A stretch of 64,000 nt of DNA from Alligator mississippiensis (taxonomy: Eukaryota; Chordata; Crocodylia; Alligatoridae). The number at the start of each line of letters is the position of its first letter. Position 1 is the first letter of the stretch. A program made the position numbers and the translations under genes. Below the pieces are notes generated by a model that worked only from the letters and a program-made list of their open reading frames with translations, was not told where the DNA came from and made no database searches. This document shows positions 12,058 through 23,299 of this stretch, piece by piece. The stretch spans positions 85,518,382-85,582,381 of the forward strand of contig NC_081824.1 of the NCBI RefSeq assembly GCF_030867095.1, read 5' to 3'.

Positions 12058-12822
12058 TCAGAATCATAGAAAATTAGGGTTGGAAGGGACCTCAGGAGGT
12101 CATCTAGTCCAAACCCAGGCTCAAAGCAGGACCAACCCCAACTAGACCATCCCAGCCAAGGCCTTGTCTAGTCTCTAGGGGTGGAGAGTCCACAACCTCT
12201 CTGGGTAAAAGGTTCCAGTGTTTTACTACCCTCCTAGTGAGAAAGTTCTTCCTAATATCTAACCTAAACTCTCCTTGCTGCAAGTTAAGACTGTTGCTTT
12301 TTGTTCTGTCATCTGCCACCACTGAGAACAGTCTAGCTCTATCCTTTTTGAAACCACCCTTCAGGTAGTTAAAGGCTGCTATTAAATCCCACCTCAGTCT
12401 TCTCTTCTCCAGACTAAATAAGCCCAGTTCCCTTAGCCTCTCCTCATAAATCATGTACCCCAGCCCCTTAACCATTTTTTTTGCCCTCCATTGGACTATC
12501 TCCAATTTGTCCACATCCTTTCTTTAGTGGGGGACCCAAAACTGGACACTGTACTCCAGATGTGGCCCCACTAGTGCTGAATAGAGGGGAATAATTGCAT
12601 CCCTAGATTTGCTGACAATGTTCGTATGCAGCACAGGATGCTGTTAGTCTTCACAGCATGGGCTCACTGTTGACTCATATTCAGCTTATTGTTCACTGTA
12701 ACCCCCAGGTCCTTTTCTGTACAGCTGCTACTTAGTCAGTTGGTCCCCAGCCTGTACTGGTGCATGGGATTGTTGCATCCTAAATGCCAGATTTTGCACT
12801 TTTTATTGCTGAACCTGCTGAG
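12058..12822 (-). mobile_element. CR1 LINE 3' end
   Basis: The plus strand opens with AATCATAGAAAATTAGGG and GGTTGGAAGGGACCTC, the reverse complement of the CR1 3' terminus. The minus-strand ORF 12514-12104 carries an [19 protein letters not shown] motif, YLKGGF, ARLFSVV and [17 protein letters not shown], then LPREVV. These are the conserved C-terminal motifs of CR1 ORF2, and upstream parts reach about 12,822. The copy is truncated at its 5' end and has lost frame upstream. Confidence 0.94.
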
Positions 12823-13810
12823 AAGTCTTTTCAAGTAGATTATAATGAGTCATGAAGTCAAGTGAGTCCTTGGGTGCTGCTGGACTAGAAATGCAGCTGC
12901 CATTGCCTGACAGTTGATGCAGCAGGAATAAAAGTCAGAGGGAGGCAAGTGCAGTGCACCCTACTGCCTTTCTCTCACCTGGGGCATGAGTTCAGGCCTT
13001 GCCTGCATCCCTCCTCCTGAGCTACTGGCACTATAGCAGGGGGCAGCAGCTCCCTACTTGCCAGTGCCATCCTACTCAATTCACCCTGCAGCTCCCTCCT
13101 CTCCTGGGCCACAGCCACCTGGTCCCTCTCGAGCTGCCAAAGCTTCCCTGTAGCTATGACCCCTCTGGTGTGTGCTGCATGGGGGATGGCAGAAGGAGGG
13201 GGCTTCTGATGGCCGGGGCCCAGTAGCTCTTGCAGCCCTCACCCTTCTCCTGAGCCCCAGCAGGTGGTGAAGGTGGTGCCTTGGTGTAATGATCTGTGAG
13301 ATCATACAACATATTTCTGCTTCCTAGAGAAGCAGAGCCAAGTAGTCTGTTCTGCACTCCATACAGCTGTTGCTAGACTGTGCGCCTTTTATGTTAATGC
13401 AAGTATTTCTGCTCTACACTGTAGATTGCTGTAAAGACCTATCCATGGAGTGTGTCTTTCCCTAAGAGGCCCAATTTCCTGCTCAAGGGAGTAGGGTCTG
13501 AGGATACCTCACCATACAGGATGTGAAGCAATCATTTGCTCACCAGTAGCACTGTGCATAAGGGAGCCAGTCATGTCAGGCTAGAACTGCTGCTTTAAAA
13601 AAGCTCCTCTTGCTTCATTTTGCTGAAATAAGAGACTATTTACAGAGCCAAATGGAAAGATCCCTGGAAGGCAACTGATGATGCAGTCGTCAGTAACTAA
13701 AGAAAGGGCTTGGTGCAGCAGGACTAATGTAACTGGGAGCATGTTGAATGAGCAAATCATTGAGAATACAGACTGATGACAAATGCCACCCTTTTCTCAA
13801 TGTCTCTTAG
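12823..13810. other. Intergenic, no gene seen
   Basis: Moderately GC-rich sequence. The short ORFs at 12,999-13,357 lack recognisable domains. Confidence 0.45.
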
Positions 13811-13903
13811 AATGCATACCTGAGGACCTCTGTCCTGAGAGACCTGAACCAGGAGCCACTGCTGAAGCTGCACAGAGCTGCTGAGCATATGCAGATACAA
13901 AGG
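13811..13903 (+). other. Possible exon, 31 codons with good splice sites; role unknown
   Basis: A pyrimidine-rich acceptor (TCAATGTCTCTTAG) is followed by 93 open bases (NAYLRTSVLRDLNQ, then a helix-forming stretch ending in EHMQIQR) and a GTAATG donor. The block is a whole number of codons and predicted to be helical. A DLN triplet recalls the start of intermediate-filament coil 1A, but the rest does not align. It is noted because it lies upstream of, and on the same strand as, the filament-like exons at 15.5-16.4 kb. It may be chance. Confidence 0.2.
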
Positions 13904-14436
13904 GTAATGTCCCTATGCCACAGGCTAGCTCTCAGATAGAACTCTCCTCTTGCCACGGCCACACAGGTGCTACCACACAACACCACAGCCACCCACAGCT
14001 GTATAGGCACTCATGTTCACATGTACAACAGAGTGGATCAAAAGGCCACAATTCTTCCTGCTGCCTGTCATGCTGACCTGGATTCTGTCCTTGTCTCCTT
14101 TTACTTCCCCAGCTGTATTGGTTCACCAGTTTTCTCTAGTCCAGTGCTTTCATTATAAACTTGTTGGACTAAGGATTAAACCACATCCAGCAGAAGGGCC
14201 CTGGTTTGCAGCAGGGGCTCTTACAAACTATGGTAATATAATAATAGTAAAAAACCCCCCACACTGTGAGGAAGCATCAAACCCAGTTTGCCATACCCTC
14301 ACAGAAGAGCACCATCAAGCTTCTTATGAAGGATCCTGCCATTATATATCATGTGTGTCAGCCCAACCCAAAAAAGTGTGTCTCATTGTTCTCTGACATA
14401 GGGGCGCAGCACAGAATACCAGTGAACAACATTTGG

Positions 14437-14533
14437 CTGGGATGGTTGAGACAGGGATGGGCCTGCCTTGAGCAGGGAGTTTGACTCACTAGATGACCTT
14501 CTGAGGTCCCTCCCAGCCCTGTTTTTCTATGAT
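14437..14533 (+). mobile_element. CR1 3'-end fragment
   Basis: A sense CR1 3' UTR fragment: CTAGATGACCTTCTGAGG then TCCCTCCCAGCCCTG and TTCTATGATA. It is about 100 bp with no coding part. Confidence 0.85.
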
Positions 14534-15001
14534 ACCCTGAGAACAGGAAAATCCATCCTAGCGCAGCACTGCAAGTTATCACACAGTAGGATGGAGTGTA
14601 ATACTGCATCAGATCATACAGCATGACATCTAACCCAATGCCACCCCTGAAGCATCGGTCCTGGGGACAGGCCAGACAGCCCTCACACACCCAAGGGTCC
14701 TGAACTGCGGCACCATGGAGCACACAGCATGTCACACGCACCGCACCATGACTATCAGAGGACTCATTTTAGTCACTGAAAAGGGAAATTCCCCAGGGGC
14801 CCTGCCACATTGCAGTGAGTGCCCTGCTTAGGATGAGGCGGTGCGCCTCATGCCATGGCTATCTCAGGGGCATCCCTCCACCAGCCATTCTGGTGCCCTA
14901 TGAATGGGCAATCCTCTGGTTACTGAGCTGTGGCCATAGTAGGAGCGTGCCCTCCTTGCTTTTGGGCACAGCTCTGGGGATCTCTTTCCTGCAGGACAGC
15001 C

Positions 15002-15247
15002 ATGGCGGCCAAGGCAGCCCAGCAGCTGCAGTCCGTGAAGAAGCTCGGTGAGGAAGCCCATGGAGGGAGGGAAGAAGGGAGGGTCGCGCCGCAACCCAGC
15101 CCTGTGAAAGCAGATGGCAGCGTCTGCCCGGGGCAGGGACGGGGAGCGAGCGGCCAGGGCTTGTCGCCGGGGTGGGCGCGGGGCTGCGGCCCGGAGCAGC
15201 GGCTGGAGGCCGAGATGCCCCTTCCCTCGGAGGGCGGCCGCACAGGG
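15002..15247 (+). other. GC-rich open block, possible first exon of the filament-like locus
   Basis: An ATG at 15,002 starts MAAKAAQQLQSVKKLGEEA and stays open through a CpG-rich stretch to a GTGAGT donor at about 15,246. The C-terminal part (EQRLEAEMPLPSEGG) can be lined up with the coil 1B motif LQEEMLQREEA of vimentin, but identity is low. CpG density and position just upstream of the recognisable filament exons would suit a promoter or first exon. Without transcript data this is only a candidate. Confidence 0.22.
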
Positions 15248-15476
15248 TGAGTCGTCCCAGCGGGTCTGCCTCTTAACCTCACTTTGCAGGCGCGGCAGGA
15301 GCCCCGGCTTGCTTCACATGGCCACGTGTGTGTGGGTGTGTGAGAGTGGGTGGGTGTGAGTGTGTGTGTGCGGGGGGGGGGGGTGCGGGCGCGCAGGCTT
15401 CTGTCAAAACAAGGCACTGAACATGTGATGGACCAGATCTACAGTGCTGCTGCGTGTGTCCATGTCTCCTGCTCAG

Positions 15477-15547
15477 TCCCAGACCTGGCTGCTGCTCTGA
15501 GGGACATGCAGATAGAGGATGAAGGAATTGCAGCCAAGAACCTGCAG
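15477..15547 (+). pseudogene. Intermediate-filament rod exon (L12 to start of coil 2A), vimentin/desmin-like
   Basis: After a CTCCTGCTCAG acceptor the exon encodes PDLAAALRDMQIEDEGIAAK then NLQ, followed by a GTAAAA donor. Vimentin, desmin and GFAP carry PDLTAALRD, then AAKNLQ or a close variant, at the same spacing (14 residues between the PDL and AAKN blocks), so this is a genuine intermediate-filament homologue. These proteins form cytoplasmic 10-nm filaments through a coiled-coil rod. Odd points are the exon borders, which do not match the usual type III positions (exon 4 normally spans from the end of coil 1B into EEWYKSK), and the absence of recognisable coil 1A and 1B exons upstream. 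It is either a diverged reptile-specific gene or a decaying one. I class it as a pseudogene provisionally; the exon itself has no stop or frameshift. Confidence 0.7.
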
Positions 15548-15676
15548 GTAAAATTATACTTCGTCGGATTTGGAGGATGACATTATCTGTCAGGCCTTCC
15601 TGAGCCAAAAAAAATCCTTCGTGATCAACATACTTAATACATTTACTATTCCATCTCTAGAAATAAACACCTCCAG

Positions 15677-15728
<52 letters not shown>

Positions 15729-15913
15729 CTAGTATCTATATTAGTATCTATCCATTTATGTACGTATTCCTCTATCCGTCTATTTATGTATGCATGTATG
15801 AGATACATACATACATACATACATAAATGGATAGATAAATACAATCGAGATGGTATCTATCTATCCATTTATGTACGTATTCATCTATCTGTCTGTCTAT
15901 GCATGCATGTATG

Positions 15914-15966
<53 letters not shown>

Positions 15967-15968
15967 CT
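15677..15968. repeat. (GATA)n microsatellites with a duplicated unit, in the filament-locus intron
   Basis: Two GATA tracts (about 15,678-15,727 and 15,907-15,966) flank two imperfect copies of a block reading CCATTTATGTACGTATTC, then TATGCATGCATGTATGAGATA. It lies between the two filament-like exons. Confidence 0.92.
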
Positions 15969-16279
15969 TTCTTCATAAGACAAGTATTTCTTTCAGTACA
16001 CCTGCCACAAATTGTATAGAAAATCGTTTAGATACGGACATCTTCAGGAGGTTTCTCCGCATATTGGTTCCCCTCTTTCAAAGCTGTTCATTTCCCCCTT
16101 ATTGTTCACACGGAGCGGTGCCCTTTCATATCCTGGCTGACGATAGTCTCATTGCCTTAAACATGTTTATGAAATTTCTTTATACATCAAACGGCTGAAA
16201 CATAGGTATTTCCTCACATTTCTGACAATCAACATGAGCGTTTGCCCTCTTCTGTTTAATTTCCCCCCAAGGCACGGAG

Positions 16280-16381
16280 GAGTGGTACAAAACCAGATTT
16301 CTTGAGCTTAGTCAAGCTTCCGCAGAACATGCCGAGAATGTGAGACATTTCAGGGAAGAAATAGGCAACTGCAAAAGAAGT
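16280..16381 (+). pseudogene. Intermediate-filament coil 2A exon, vimentin/desmin-like
   Basis: This block encodes EWYKTRFLELSQASAEHAEN followed by VRHFREEIGNCKRS, then a perfect GTAAGT donor at 16,382. It aligns along its length with the coil 2A region of type III filament proteins (EEWYKSKFADLSEAA and so on), including the heptad spacing. Starting at the second of two nearby AG dinucleotides (16,278-16,279) gives 102 nt, exactly 34 codons, and joins in frame to the exon ending at 15,547, with loss of about three residues relative to vimentin. Using the first AG (16,270-16,271) gives a frameshift. The donor after CKRS is not a known filament-gene intron position. In-frame splicing, intact codons and good splice sites argue against simple decay. 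The missing rod parts argue against a normal filament protein. Confidence 0.7.
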
Positions 16382-17659
16382 GTAAGTGGATTTGAAAACC
16401 CCTTCCAGCTCATGTGATGTCACTTCTAATGGAGCCCTTTGTTATGATTTCACTAAATTAGGTAATGTGACAGTCGTCTGAGTTTTTTCCCCTAGTAATG
16501 GTGGTCTTTTAGGCTATATTTTGCAGGGAGGGAGGTGGATTGGAGGAATGGTGACTCCATATATGACCCCCTGTCAAAGTGCTAGTGAGCGCTCATGAAT
16601 AATACTTTTATATACGAAATAAAACTTCGGCAGCTGATTAAGTCCCAGGTCCGGATATACTGGTTAGATCGATGCAGATCTTTCGGAGGGAGGGAGGGGG
16701 AAGAAGAACCATGGCTTTAGGGAGAAATTAGTTTGCAATAGAACAGTCCTTCCTTCCTTTGCCTTAATCTGGACGTAGTGTGGAATGTAATACAGAGTTT
16801 GGGGTCCTATCGTTGGGCTATAAAAGAACACTGTGAAGTAGTGACCACTATTGATCACTTACACTTCAGTTTACAATATACGGATAGATACTATAAGGTA
16901 AATGCGGGAGACTGAGGTGTTACTGCAAGTCGTAATCTTACTCATTGCTCCTCTTCTCTGAGGATCCAGATGAGATATTTTTAGACCGAAAAGTCCCCTC
17001 CCCAACCCGCACTTAGAAATCAATTAAAAAAAAAAAGGAAAGATGGGCAAAATTCCACCACAGTAGCTTCTCAGGATTGTCGTTTCTGGGTCAGAGATGC
17101 TCTTGCAATTAACCCCACCTTCTCTCATTAAGGCGTCTGCGGCTGAAACGTGTATGCAGCACCTAGTTTCACATCAATTTAGGCTGTCTCAGGCTGTACG
17201 TGCGCCGGCCGGAGAGGAGCATACTGCCTTTTTCCTGCGGCAGAGCTTGCACCTCGGGGAGCGGGGCCGGATCCGGTAGGGCGGACAGGCGGGAGTCAGT
17301 GCAACGCAGCGCCTTCATACTGAGCCTCAGCCTCTTATTAGATGCAACTTGTGTCCAAACACGGAGTAGGCCCTGGCTTGCCATGCGTTAGGATGTGTTG
17401 CACTGGGATGCAGCATCGTTACTCCTGACGCTGCGATGGAAACTTCTCTCGTGCATGCCTCAAACCATCTCGGCAAAAATAAAGACAGGATTCCCGGGCG
17501 GAGGGGCTGGTGGGGAAAGGGAGAGCTTGGCTCTGCTGAAGTCAAGGGGAGCTTGTCCATGACATTCAGGAGGGTGGGGTGGAGGGGGGCAGGCTTTGTC
17601 CCTTAGAGTAAGCAGATCGGTGATTTTCTTGTCCCTTCTGTTTTTCTGATACTGCAGAA

Positions 17660-18399
17660 ACGGGGCCTGACGCCCTTCCAAACAGGCATGCAGCACGCGT
17701 GGCTCAGCTCGAGGAAACCCAAGAGGAATACAAGGGAGACACCGAAGGATCACAGGTCATCTTCATCTTGTGAGGTTTCCCCATCTCTTTGCGACTTCTG
17801 GACTAGACCAGTATTAAACTGTAGGGAAAGAGGTCCCTACTTTGGCAAAAACAGTCGCTAGACACAGCAGCGACCTCTAAGCTCCTCATTTAACTTGCGA
17901 GGGTGGACAATTTCTTTCCTTCCTGCTTCATCTTTTGCCAGGGTCTCCCCGTAGTTAGCAATGTGTGTCTGCAGCCTGGCACGGGGTGGGAGGGGGCTGC
18001 CCCGTGGGATCTGATCCAAGGTACTCACCTTTGCAACCGGTTGCGGATCTCTCCAAGTGAAAATCAATGCACTGCAAGAGAAAGTGCAAACAAGAGCACT
18101 GCCCTCCATCTGCGGGCATACCAACGAGGAGGTGGCTGTGGACACTAAGATGGCCACGAACAAGTGATGGGGCACAGAAAGAAGCGGTTTTATATAAGAT
18201 CCATCCTCTTCCCCCACTCCCCACGTTGTGTTTCCGTTAGCTGTCGGTACTCTCTGGGCTGTAGGAAGCTGCTGTGAAAGGGGTGGGGGGGGGAGGTGGA
18301 GGGGGCTGTTCCATGCAGGCCCAAGCAGCTCAGCACCATTGAAAGCATTTCCCAAGAGCAGGCTGTGGACACCACCCAGAGCACAACTGTGCTTATCAG
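17660..18399 (+). other. Weak downstream filament-like blocks (coil 2 and tail)
   Basis: Three short stretches resemble successive filament segments in the right order. At about 17,687-17,752, HAARVAQLEETQEEYKGD recalls the QMREMEENF part of coil 2B. At about 18,059-18,166, INALQEKVQ and then TNEEVAVDTKMATNK recall LQDEIQ and YQDLLNVKMALD. At about 18,362-18,399, AVDTTQSTTVLI before a GTAAGG donor recalls the tail motif VDTHSKRTLLI. Identities are low, splice phases do not all agree and stops follow closely. The conserved helix-termination motif (TYRKLLEGEE) was not found. I record the colinearity but cannot exclude chance. Confidence 0.25.
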
Positions 18400-18524
18400 G
18401 TAAGGAGGCACTGCCATGGGGACAGGGAAACGACAACATCTCCTGACACTACCGGGGATTCACAGCCGAGAGCAATGTGGGGGGAGATAAGCATGTTGAT
18501 GCCCATCTTGCTGGGGTCACCTGA

Positions 18525-18622
18525 CCCCAGCGGTCTTTCCTGCCCAAGTGCAGGGGGGCTGGACCGGATGATCTGTAAGGTAGGTCCCTTCCTGCCCCTA
18601 AATCTATGAAACTATGAAATCA
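18525..18622 (+). mobile_element. CR1 3'-end fragment
   Basis: Sense CR1 3' UTR: GGGGGGCTGGACCGGATGAT, then GGTAGGTCCCTTCCTGCCCC and TAAATCTATGAAACTATGAA as the terminal repeat. No coding part. Confidence 0.88.
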
Positions 18623-18798
18623 ATCAATAGTCCACCGTGGGCCCGATGTTATAGAGTCCCCCGGAGGAATCCAGTAGATCCTGCACTGCATTGGCTTGGA
18701 AGGGCTCCTGGTCCTGCAGCCCCAGCTGAGTTTGCATCTCTGCTGCTGCCCGACCCAGACGAGACTGTGTCTGCACAGGACGGGCGGTAGCTGCACTT

Positions 18799-18826
18799 GG
18801 GTGTGTGTGTGTGTGTGTGTGTGTGT
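18799..18826. repeat. (GT)n microsatellite
   Basis: About 14 GT units. It creates overlapping His/Thr-rich ORFs on the minus strand that are not genes. Confidence 0.9.
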
Positions 18827-20919
18827 CCCAACGTTTGTCATTCAACACGAATAGTATTTTCTCCTTTGAATAGATAACGCCCAAGTCCAGGAAGGCCCCT
18901 GGGAGAAGATGCTGAGGCACATCGCGGCGGCTGCTACTGAGAGCCGGGGGAAGGCATCAAGACGGTCACTTGCTTGGCACGATCTCCCAGGTGCTGGCCA
19001 CATGCTGCCATCCTCCCAACTTCTGCGCCTTCAGCCAAACCTCATTTCCCAGCCACGCCTGGTTTTCAGACCGGTTCTGTCGCTTTTGTTACATTAAATA
19101 CAATTACGAGCACACATTTCTTGCCTGAGTTGGTCCCTTTTCTTCCGCTCTGTTTCGTGATTATCGAAAACCCGGCATGCGGCATTATTTCACTAAGGTA
19201 TTTGTTAACCTTCAAATGACCTGACAGTTGTTTTTATAACACTATGTTTCTCTGCGACGCTTACTGGTAACGTTGATTCCCAGATGTGTCATTTCCAGAT
19301 GTGTCATGCGGTCAAGTCTAAGGCTAGGAGAAGCTCCGTCCCGAAAAGTCGCTAGCATGACCGAGGACAAGTGACTAGGAAAGAGAGAAAGCAGTTAATG
19401 AATTTTCATTAATGAAATGGTCAATAGCTCATGCTTGAAGAAAAAAAGTTGCAAAAGAAGACCCGACCTTTGCCTGTCTCATTTTCATTCGCATCTTTTA
19501 CAAACGATTCAGCTATAAACTAGAAACATGCAGTTTCAGAGCAGTGTCATACTGTTTTCTATAGTCCTGCACATTAACTCACGCTTGCATGTACATGTTC
19601 GTGCACGTATCCATGTACACATGCATGTACACGTTGGCATCCGCATACAAGCTGGAGGAGAGGAAGGCATGGTGCTCTGACTCAGGTCTTTGCGATGGCA
19701 AGGAAAGGATTGTTAAGAAACTCTCATCCTAACATCACTCGACACCTGAAATATGTGTCTCAAACACAGCACACTGCAGAAGTCAAAATCCTTTCTTCAG
19801 CTCCAGTTGTGAAAAAAACTACTTCGGAGGAACTTAAGTTTAGCCCACAGAAAATTAATTGATCTGATTAACTTGCTTCTGTCCCTGCAGAAAGCCGGGG
19901 ACAAGGGGAAGGGCTCACCGTGGCGTCCCTGTAACACAGAATAACGGCATCACCCTGCTTACTAAACAGAATGATTGATTCGCATAAAATCCACATTACT
20001 CGAAGATGATTTCGAAGGTAAATAGGGTAAATCCAAATCCTGATACAGAGGTGGCAGTGCGTTATGGATTCGCATTTTCATAGACCTGCATTTTTTGCAT
20101 AGCGGCTTCTATTCCATCCAGGAGAACACAAAACACCAGCAGATGCCTATGTGTTTGTGCCCAAAAGCTTGCAAAGAGCATTTTCCCCCCAACTATTTAG
20201 TTTGTCTAATAAAAGATACCGCATTTACCCAAAAAACCTTGTCTGCCTCTGGTCTGAGCAATGCACAAGTGACACTGCAGTAGAGCTCTGCCTCCCTCTT
20301 GGAGGGCTATTGGTTCAGGGTAAACAGGGGCAGCAATGAAGAGCTATCTTTATGTCTTCACTGATACATGCAAATGGTGGGAAGAAGTGCTGCTCCCCTT
20401 GGCTCCAGTCCTGGGGCACGGAACTTATGCCTGTTTATTTTTTCTTTCTTTCCCTCCCCTCTCCAGTATTCAACACCCACAATAATTAGCAGAAATCTTG
20501 TGTCTGATGCTGGATTCCTCGATCTCCCTCCCTCCCTGGCCTGCCACCTCTTAGACCTTGGAATAGGGAATTCTGAGATGTATCATTGTGCCTCCACTCC
20601 AAGGTCACGGTTAATGACATTCCCATGGGAAAACCAGCTCCGGGGGCTGGGCGCAGCGAGAGACCCCAAAAACAGGGGCCAGCAGTCAGTTCACTGCAGA
20701 ACTGGACAGGCAAACGCCCCCGTGTGCAGCTGGAACTAGAGCGACCTGCCTAGTTTGCAGCAGCAGCAACGGGCCACAGTGGTTCGAGGTGGGGCCTCCT
20801 AGGTCCAAACTGGGCCAGACAACCGCACTGAGGGACAGATCCAAGTGCTATGTGACGAAAAGGCAAACCTGCTCTTTGAGGAGCGTCATCTTCTGTGACC
20901 GATTTCCTTTGATCTAGAA
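18827..20919. other. Intergenic, no gene seen
   Basis: Unique-looking DNA. Palindromic homeodomain-like TTTTCATTAATGAAAT lies near 19,404-19,420. The ORF at 20,368-20,739 has no recognisable domain. Confidence 0.45.
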
Positions 20920-21216
20920 CAGCGCTTCTCACCCAGGCATCCTGGGGTGCCTTGAGGTCCTTTCCAGGGTGCCCCAGAGCGCTACACAATGTCAGCACTG
21001 CTTGGTGTGCGAGCATGATTCACAAGATAAACCCAGAGATTTCACATGGGTAGCCATAGCCTGCTGACCTGTTTCTGAGTTCTTTGTAACAGAAAAACTG
21101 CTCTAGTATTTTTCCTATAGTCAAAAGATGGGTGAAAAATAAGATCTAGCCTTTTCCGAGGGGTGCCTAGATCCTAATGAGGGGTGCCTTCAATCTGAAA
21201 CGGTTGAGAACCACTG
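20920..21216. mobile_element. hAT-like non-autonomous element (CAGTGGTTCTC family), copy 4
   Basis: Left end CAGCGCTTCTCACCC, right end CGGTTGAGAACCACTG. Target duplication ATCTAGAA / GTCTAGAA matches at 7 of 8, with TA at positions 4-5. It is 297 bp and closely resembles the copy at 61,346 (for example ATTCACAAGATAAA and TCTATAGTCAAAA-type blocks). Confidence 0.88.
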
Positions 21217-21870
21217 GTCTAGAACATAATAGATATGTTGCCTTCTTCACCGGATGAAAACACCCACTTACTTGGGGTGGAAAGTCCTGATCCCCAGAGT
21301 ACAGGATCCCCAGATCCTGATCTCCCTGCCTCCTCGGAAAAGAATCGCACGAACAAGAGCATCGGGGACTGGTGGCGTCCACTCGCTGCGGGGTAAGAAG
21401 ATCCAGGACAGCAGCATTAGACATTAGCATTAGCCACTAGCATTAGTCTGCAAGCGAGGAGCACGACTTGGGGGAGCGGGGAAAGTTAGGAGTATAACTG
21501 GCAAGTGGCAACAGCTTGCTGAAGAGTGAGTAAGTGCTTGTGAAAAAAGTATGGTGAAAATGCCTCTGGAAAGCCGCCGAGAGTGGTTTAAGCAAGCAGA
21601 TATGCTTCATGAGGGCCCTATTCTGAGTCAGTCGTCCCCCCCACCCCGCCCCACAACAGTGGTAAAACTGTTTTTAATGGACCCAATCCGGCATTCATGT
21701 GAATATTTGATAGAGATGCGAGTAGCCCCCCTGAAGTTATTGGGCCTGCTTTAGTGAGCAAGGGCCACTGATAACAGGTCATGAAGTGTCTCGAGCCAAG
21801 TGTTTTATGCTTTCGACTTTATTTCCCTTTCCTTCCTGCTGGCGGGATTTGCTGTCTTTAAACCAGAGAG

Positions 21871-21990
21871 AATCGCAGAGAAATTGGTAGGGCTGGAAGG
21901 GACCTCCAGAGTCATCCAGTCCAGCACACAACATGATGGTATTAAATATCTTATCCAAGAGAGAAAAAGCAACAATAGATAAGACAGGGC
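21871..21990 (-). mobile_element. CR1 3'-end fragment
   Basis: The plus strand reads AGAGAATCGCAGAGAAATTG then GGGCTGGAAGGGACCTCCAG and AGTCATCCAGTCCAGCAC, the reverse complement of a CR1 3' UTR. Confidence 0.8.
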
Positions 21991-22160
21991 TTGACTCTCA
22001 AGCTGAAGATTACTCTAAAACAGGAGCTGACTGACATCCGATCGTTTTGAAGGCAGGTTTGACTGGCAAAAAAATATTCAAATAGGTTTGTGGTAGAAGC
22101 ATCCATAAGAAAGAGGATCTTTCCTGTTAATTATACTAATTCCAGGGATGGTGATATCGC

Positions 22161-22163
<3 letters not shown>

Positions 22164-22198
<35 letters not shown>

Positions 22199-22199
22199 C

Positions 22200-22247
<48 letters not shown>
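22164..22247. repeat. (GT)n(GA)n compound microsatellite
   Basis: A long GT tract with a GC/CT interruption near 22,195 that runs directly into (GA)n. Confidence 0.92.
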
Positions 22248-22251
<4 letters not shown>

Positions 22252-22319
22252 CAACTGCTAGATAAATGCCTCTTCTTTATTCTAAATACAAATGCTAATA
22301 CCTCAATTCAGAAATGACA

Positions 22320-23060
22320 TTTGACAGGATGGGGGCTGAGATCCATCAGCAGTTCAGGCGCAATTTTAAAATATCTTCGTATTTAGGCCTGGAAAAAAAA
22401 AGCGGCACAACAATGAACAGGAGGCAACGGCATTTCTATAAAACTATATAAATTACGAGAAAGATGATTCCTGACAGATGACACCTATGAGCTGCTCGAG
22501 CTCCGTAACTACAAAACCGTCCAAATCAATACAGCTTTCAGTTGGAAGAAATATGACAAGCAAGAAAGGGGCAGGCAGTCTACTTCCTCTTCGTGTACTT
22601 TAAAATAAGACCTAAAACCGGCTCATCCACACCGCCTGCACATTAGAGAGAACCCGGAGTTAGCCTGGGTTACTCTGTGCATCCATTTAGCTCCTTATTT
22701 CAAATATCTCTACTGTGTTAAAGAAGTCAAATCGCTTTAAACAGCAACCAGAGAAGAAACGTTCAGTTTGTCAAATTAATTAATTAGAGAGCCACATTTC
22801 CTAGCAAAGCAAGCGGCTTCCTCCCCCCTGCCCCAAGGATTTCTCCACGAGGGGATGTTTAGCAGAGTGTAATAAACAGCTTTTGATGGCTCGGTTTTTG
22901 CAAAACTTCTATTTGTTCTTGCTGATGATAGTCGTGTCTTAGAAAGCCGGAAATGATGACACCCCCCCCCTTTCAATAATATCTCCTCATTAAAAAGGCA
23001 GCTTTCTCCCAGCCCTTTCATCCTCTTACTGGCAAAGCCTATCTCTTTCTCCATTTAGAT
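22320..23060. promoter_or_regulatory. Candidate regulatory stretch, motif-based only
   Basis: Non-repetitive sequence with an ATTAATTAATTAG homeodomain-type run near 22,774-22,787. It was chosen by eye because it is repeat-free and lies upstream of PRDM13. Conservation was not measured. Confidence 0.2.
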
Positions 23061-23299
23061 TATTACCAGCCAGCCAGCAAGCTTTGCCTTGCTCTCTGGT
23101 GCCACTGCGCAGAGATCTTCCTTCCAGCAGCTACCATTTCTGCATCGCTCCCTCTCTTCCATTCCGATGGGTTTCCTAGCTCTGCTCAAGTCAAGTGCTG
23201 AATTCAATGGGATCTTAAGAAGGGAAATCCTAATCAAGCTGACTGTCCTCTGAGTCCAGCATTTAAATACGCATTTATTTACAACGAGGGCGTTCAGGG

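Noticed and set aside
17858-18439. 193-codon minus-strand ORF
   Set aside because: No domain, and it overlaps the plus-strand filament-like blocks and a G-rich run; likely chance.
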